Assembly: GCA_024405735.1 (NCBI GenBank)
Contig: JAKSOF010000002.1
Location: 62,001-126,000 of the forward strand
Direction: 5' to 3'
Length of the DNA stretch: 64,000 nucleotides
DNA from: Victivallaceae bacterium
GTDB lineage: Bacteria; Verrucomicrobiota; Lentisphaeria; Victivallales; Victivallaceae
Numbering within the stretch: the first letter of the stretch is position 1; each line of letters opens with the position of its first letter. A model generated the notes under the pieces. The model saw only the letters and a list, made by a program, of their open reading frames with translations, made no database searches and was not told the DNA's origin. Shown piece by piece: positions 58,681 to 64,000 of the stretch. Both the position numbers and the translations under genes were made by a program.

Positions 58681-58946
58681 TGCCCCGGTCGATCAAAAAA
58701 GGTCCCTTCGTCGATCAGAGTCTGCTCGACAAAGTCGAAAAGATGAGCGGTTCCAACAAGAGCCCGATCAAAACCTGGAGCCGTCGCTCCATGGTGATTC
58801 CGGATTTCGTCGGACACACGTTCATGGTTCACAGCGGCAAGAGTTTCACGCAGGTTTTCGTGACCGAAAATATGGTCGGTCACAAACTTGGCGAATTTGC
58901 GCCGACCCGTGCCTTCAAAGAGCACGGCGTGGTTTCCGGCAAGTAA
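58680..58946 (+). CDS. rpsS: 30S ribosomal protein S19
   Basis: 88 aa. Typical S19: [46 protein letters not shown] and the [17 protein letters not shown] end (parts listed for orientation). S19 contacts tRNA in the A site and the 50S bridge. It is the last ribosomal gene here: rplV, rpsC, rplP and the rest of the usual S10/spc string do not follow. Instead repeat copy 3 with its terminator begins 25 bases downstream. Confidence 0.97.
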   Translation: MPRSIKKGPFVDQSLLDKVEKMSGSNKSPIKTWSRRSMVIPDFVGHTFMVHSGKSFTQVFVTENMVGHKLGEFAPTRAFKEHGVVSGK

Positions 58947-58970
58947 TTGTCCTGATACCAGCGATAAAAA

Positions 58971-59277
58971 GAGGCTGTTGCAAACCCGTCGAGGTCAGGC
59001 AACAGCCCCTTTTTTTGTCTTGACGCAACGGGAACGCGAGGGGCTGATTTCGCCCCTCGCGGCTCCCCCAACCAGCCACGGGCTGGACTTTGTACCTGCC
59101 GCAGATATTTGCGGATGATCGTTTTGTCCGCGCTTCAGGCGTTTGTCACCGCAAATCTCCGCGGGCTCGTCTGTTTTGTCACTGCAAAAAAAGATGCGTC
59201 ACATGCGGGCTAATGCTTCCGTCTTCGCCCTGCGGGCTACGCCGTGACAAGCCGCCCGCCCGACTGCCCGATGTGCG
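58971..59277 (+). repeat. Dispersed structured repeat, copy 3, at the broken S10 operon
   Basis: Third member of the family. It again opens with a terminator hairpin and T-tract (58973-59016) and contains the 9-bp hairpin with loop TGATTTC at 59036-59060. Here the outermost pair is G-C (GCGAG/CTCGC) whereas copies 1 and 2 have A-T, a covarying change. The CCAGCC/GGCTGG hairpin has loop ACG. The block ending in GCTACGCCGTGACAAG is present, but the TCCGCTTTACGC block is absent. It stands exactly where rplV should follow rpsS. Confidence 0.85.
58973..59016 (+). terminator. Intrinsic terminator after rpsS, head of repeat copy 3
   Basis: GGCTGTTGC (58973-58981) pairs with GCAACAGCC (58999-59007), followed by seven T residues. 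It would end the ribosomal transcript after rpsS. Confidence 0.85.
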
Positions 59278-59586
59278 TATCTCCCACGCAAAGGATAGTC
59301 TTGCGGGTGCCACCGCGAAAGAAACCGGAGAAATTCCACATACGCTTTGATTGCCGTCGGATGCGAGTCGGTTGCCGCCGAGAGTAAAAAGGGAACATTT
59401 CCATTCTCACTGACTGTGGTCGCACGGGAAAAGGGGTGGTTAAGCATTGTCGCTCGCCTCCCTGGCTTTCTGACTTTTATCCTCTCACGCTCAAAATTAC
59501 CGCGGAGGTCAGTTTCGTATCCGACAGCAGAAAAAGCAATGCTCTTTTTCCTACGGAAAAAAAGTGCTTTTTTCCCTGAAAAACGA
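59278..59586. other. Gene-free stretch before the gyrB promoter
   Basis: I see no convincing gene. A short minus-strand frame (59199-59447) contains a GNVPFLLSAATDSHPTAIKA segment that faintly recalls an ankyrin-like helix pair, but no start or ribosome-binding site supports it. The region is otherwise unstructured. Confidence 0.4.
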
Positions 59587-59615
59587 TTGTTTTTTTTGCA
59601 CTTACGCTGTATAGT
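59587..59615 (+). promoter_or_regulatory. Candidate promoter of gyrB-recA
   Basis: TTGTTT and TATAGT are separated by 17 bases, leaving a leader of about 65 bases before gyrB. Slightly off the local consensus at the -10 box. Confidence 0.45.
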
Positions 59616-59672
59616 ATACCCGAACGGAAAAGAAGGGATTTTTCCGGCGTAGCCGGAAGTCCGTCATTTTAA

Positions 59673-62171
<2,499 letters not shown>

Positions 62172-62187
62172 TCACAGGAGAAATACG

Positions 62188-63237
62188 ATGGCTGAAAAAG
62201 GAACTCCGCTTGTGGACAAGGATAAAAGTCTGCAGATCGCGATCAGTCAGATCGAAAAGGAATTCGGCAAGGGCGCGATCATGCGTCTCGGCGATTCGGT
62301 TTCCGGGTGCGACGTGCCCGTTATCAGCACCGGCAGTCTGTCGCTCGACCTCGCTTTGGGCATCGGCGGCTTGCCCGCCGGACGCATCATTGAGATTTTC
62401 GGGCCGGAATCCAGCGGCAAGACCACGCTTTGTCTGCACGTGATCGCCAACGCCCAGAAAGCGGGCGGCAAATGTGCGATCATCGACGCCGAGCACGCCG
62501 TGGATCCCGGTTACGCCGCCAAGATCGGTGTCGATATCGACAATCTGCTGATTTCCCAGCCCGACTGCGGCGAAGACGCGCTCAACATCGTCGATACGCT
62601 CGTGCGCAGCAACGCGATCTCGGTACTGGTCGTTGATTCGGTCGCCGCATTGGTGCCGCGCGCCGAGATTGAGGGACAGATGGGGGATTCCCACGTCGGA
62701 TTGCAGGCGCGGCTGATGTCGCAGGCGCTGCGCAAGATCACCGGCGCCGCCTCCAAGAGCCGCACCTGTGTCATCTTTACCAATCAGATCCGCGAAAAGA
62801 TCGGCGTCATCTACGGCAATCCCGAAACGACTCCCGGCGGCAATGCGCTGAAATTTTACGCTTCGATCCGGATGGATATCCGCAAGACTTCGGCGATCAA
62901 GGTCGGCGACGCCGTCCTCGGCAACCGGGCACGGGTCAAGGTCATCAAAAACAAAATGGCGCCCCCTTTCAAGGTCGCCGAATTCGACATCATGTACAAC
63001 GAGGGGATCTCGAAAACCGGTTCGGTCGTCGACGTCGCCGTTGATCTCGGATTGATGGAGCGCCGCGGCTCGTGGTTCAACTTCGAGGGCGAACAGCTCG
63101 CGCAGGGGCGCGATCAGACCAAGGAACTGCTCGCATCGGATCCCGCGTTGATGCAGAAAATCGTCGACCGCATCAAAGAAAAACTGGCCGCCGACCGGCA
63201 GGTCAAAAATGGTGCCGAAGCGGAAAAAACAGAATAA
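62188..63237 (+). CDS. recA: Recombinase RecA
   Basis: 349 aa. Start ATG at 62188 behind CAGGAGAAATAC. Walker [10 protein letters not shown], the [12 protein letters not shown] Walker B strand, and the L1 and L2 loops ([19 protein letters not shown] in part: [33 protein letters not shown] in part: GNPETTPGG) are intact. RecA catalyses strand exchange and induces SOS by LexA cleavage. No LexA box is obvious in the short gap to gyrB, so it may be cotranscribed with gyrB from 59587. Confidence 0.98.
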   Translation: MAEKGTPLVDKDKSLQIAISQIEKEFGKGAIMRLGDSVSGCDVPVISTGSLSLDLALGIGGLPAGRIIEIFGPESSGKTTLCLHVIANAQKAGGKCAIIDAEHAVDPGYAAKIGVDIDNLLISQPDCGEDALNIVDTLVRSNAISVLVVDSVAALVPRAEIEGQMGDSHVGLQARLMSQALRKITGAASKSRTCVIFTNQIREKIGVIYGNPETTPGGNALKFYASIRMDIRKTSAIKVGDAVLGNRARVKVIKNKMAPPFKVAEFDIMYNEGISKTGSVVDVAVDLGLMERRGSWFNFEGEQLAQGRDQTKELLASDPALMQKIVDRIKEKLAADRQVKNGAEAEKTE

Positions 63238-63238
63238 A

Positions 63239-64000
63239 ATGCCGCATTTCCGCATCGGTGTGAAATGCGCGTTTTTAGCGGCGGGATGGGGATGCGCGAC
63301 GCTTTGCGGCAACCCCGTCGCGCCGCCTGTCCAAAAACAGGAGGTGGTGACTCCGCTTCCGGTCAAAAAGGAAACGGATTCTCCGCAGACGCTCTTTATC
63401 AAAGGACAGGCGGCGTTGCGTTCAGGAAAAACAGATGCCGCTTTTGCTTGCTTTGAAAAAGCGGCGGCATTGAATTCCGGATTGTGGAGTTGCCGCGCGG
63501 AATTGATGGCGATCCGCCTGACCGGACAAAAAGGCGATGTGAAAAACGCGCTTTCGCGTCTGGCACTTTTTTCCCGCCGCCCGGATGCGGCAAATTTCCG
63601 TTTCCGCTGTGAGGCGCTTGCTTTGTGGCTTGCCGCCCGTTCCGGAGCCCCCCGGCAGTTTCAGACGCAGTGGCAGGCGTTTTTGACGAATTGCACTCCT
63701 GTGCCCGATGCCGAAGTCGCGGAAGCGGCGGAGATGGGAGTCGCCCTGCTTTTGAAAGAAAAAAACAGCAAGGCGGCGGCGGATATTTTGTCGCGCGCTC
63801 TTGACTACCAGACTTCCGATGCGGCGCGTATTTCCGTGTTGCGCCGTGAATTTGAATTGCGTCGCGATCCGGCGGAGATCGCCGCCGTTGCCGACCGCTA
63901 TGCACGCTGGTTCCCCGATGCGGAGGAAACGGCGAAAATTCAGTTGTATGCGGCGAATCGTCTGCAAAAAGCCGGACAACGGGCAAATGCGCAAAAACTG
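63239..64000 (+). CDS. Partial secreted TPR-like protein (3' end beyond the window)
   Basis: An open frame runs from 63239 to the last base with no stop (254 codons seen). The first residues could form a signal sequence (VKCAFLAAGWGCATLCG), with an uncertain lipobox. Residues after about 60 are amphipathic helical pairs typical of tetratricopeptide repeats (FIKGQAALRSGKTDAAFACFEKAAALNS). The start is doubtful: the recA terminator hairpin covers 63243-63276, so translation may instead begin at the GTG at 63260. Such proteins often act as scaffolds in the envelope. The missing C-terminus prevents a better call. Confidence 0.65.
   Translation, partial: MPHFRIGVKCAFLAAGWGCATLCGNPVAPPVQKQEVVTPLPVKKETDSPQTLFIKGQAALRSGKTDAAFACFEKAAALNSGLWSCRAELMAIRLTGQKGDVKNALSRLALFSRRPDAANFRFRCEALALWLAARSGAPRQFQTQWQAFLTNCTPVPDAEVAEAAEMGVALLLKEKNSKAAADILSRALDYQTSDAARISVLRREFELRRDPAEIAAVADRYARWFPDAEETAKIQLYAANRLQKAGQRANAQKL
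63243..63276 (+). terminator. Probable intrinsic terminator of gyrB-recA
   Basis: CGCATTTC (63243-63250) pairs with GAAATGCG (63262-63269) around an 11-base loop; C, G and five T residues follow. It overlaps the first codons of the downstream frame. Confidence 0.6.

Noticed and set aside
59199-59447. Minus-strand 82-codon frame with a faintly ankyrin-like segment
   Set aside because: It has no start signal and runs into the repeat. It could be a gene remnant but cannot be supported without homologues.

Overview
The window looks like a chromosomal segment of a moderately GC-rich Gram-negative bacterium of the PVC superphylum, most likely Lentisphaerota (Victivallis-like) or a near relative. 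This rests on three things: an operon matching the Akkermansia Amuc_1098-1102 type IV pilus-like system, a TIGR04073-type exosortase-associated protein, and numerous lipoproteins including a tandem glycosidase-like pair. I could run no database search, so the taxonomy is an inference. A simple promoter grammar recurs throughout: a TTGNNN box, 16 or 17 bases, then TATATT or a close variant.

Layout. 1-860: a compact transcription unit of two tiny membrane proteins, ending in copy 1 of a structured dispersed repeat. 859-5059 (minus strand): two tandem paralogous 689-aa lipoproteins. 5.2-11.1 kb: panE, small genes, a zinc-ribbon/PflX-like radical SAM pair, a metallophosphoesterase, an rsmE gene fused in frame to a LysM lipoprotein, and two small lipoproteins. 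11.2-22.4 kb: one apparent operon, tpiA-secG followed by the PVC pilus-like genes (Amuc_1102-, PilM/1101-, 1100-, 1099- and 1098-like) and a second secretin, closed by a strong terminator. 22.4-26.3 kb: a GGQ release-factor-like protein, a solitary ABC permease and a U32-type hydroxylase. 26.3-27.1 kb: rpsU followed by repeat copy 2. 27.1-33.8 kb: a TIGR04073-like protein, a pseudo-histidine kinase, a bPBP reduced to its pedestal domain, a SEDS protein, a C_GCAxxG_C_C protein, a CNNM/CBS protein and a KamA/EpmB-like radical SAM enzyme. 33.9-39.2 kb: trpS-argD-argF-recD2.

From 39.2 kb to 58.9 kb lies the conserved information-processing block: tRNA-Leu(GAG), tRNA-Thr(GGT), tuf, rpmG, tRNA-Trp, secE, nusG, rplKAJL, rpoBC, rpsLG, fusA, rpsJ, rplCDWB and rpsS. 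It stops abruptly after rpsS: instead of rplV-rpsC-rplP there is repeat copy 3 with its own terminator, then about 0.4 kb without genes, then gyrB, recA and a partial secreted TPR-like protein running off the end.

Most notable are the three-copy repeat element (terminator hairpin plus two further conserved hairpins, one with a covarying base pair) placed directly after genes and at the broken S10 operon; a pair of hairpins with identical 12-base loops and different paired stems in the rpoB leader; the pedestal-only bPBP/SEDS pair beside a degenerate kinase; the RsmE-lipoprotein fusion; and naturally occurring residues at rifampicin (RpoB H526 to N) and streptomycin (S12 K88 to R) resistance positions.
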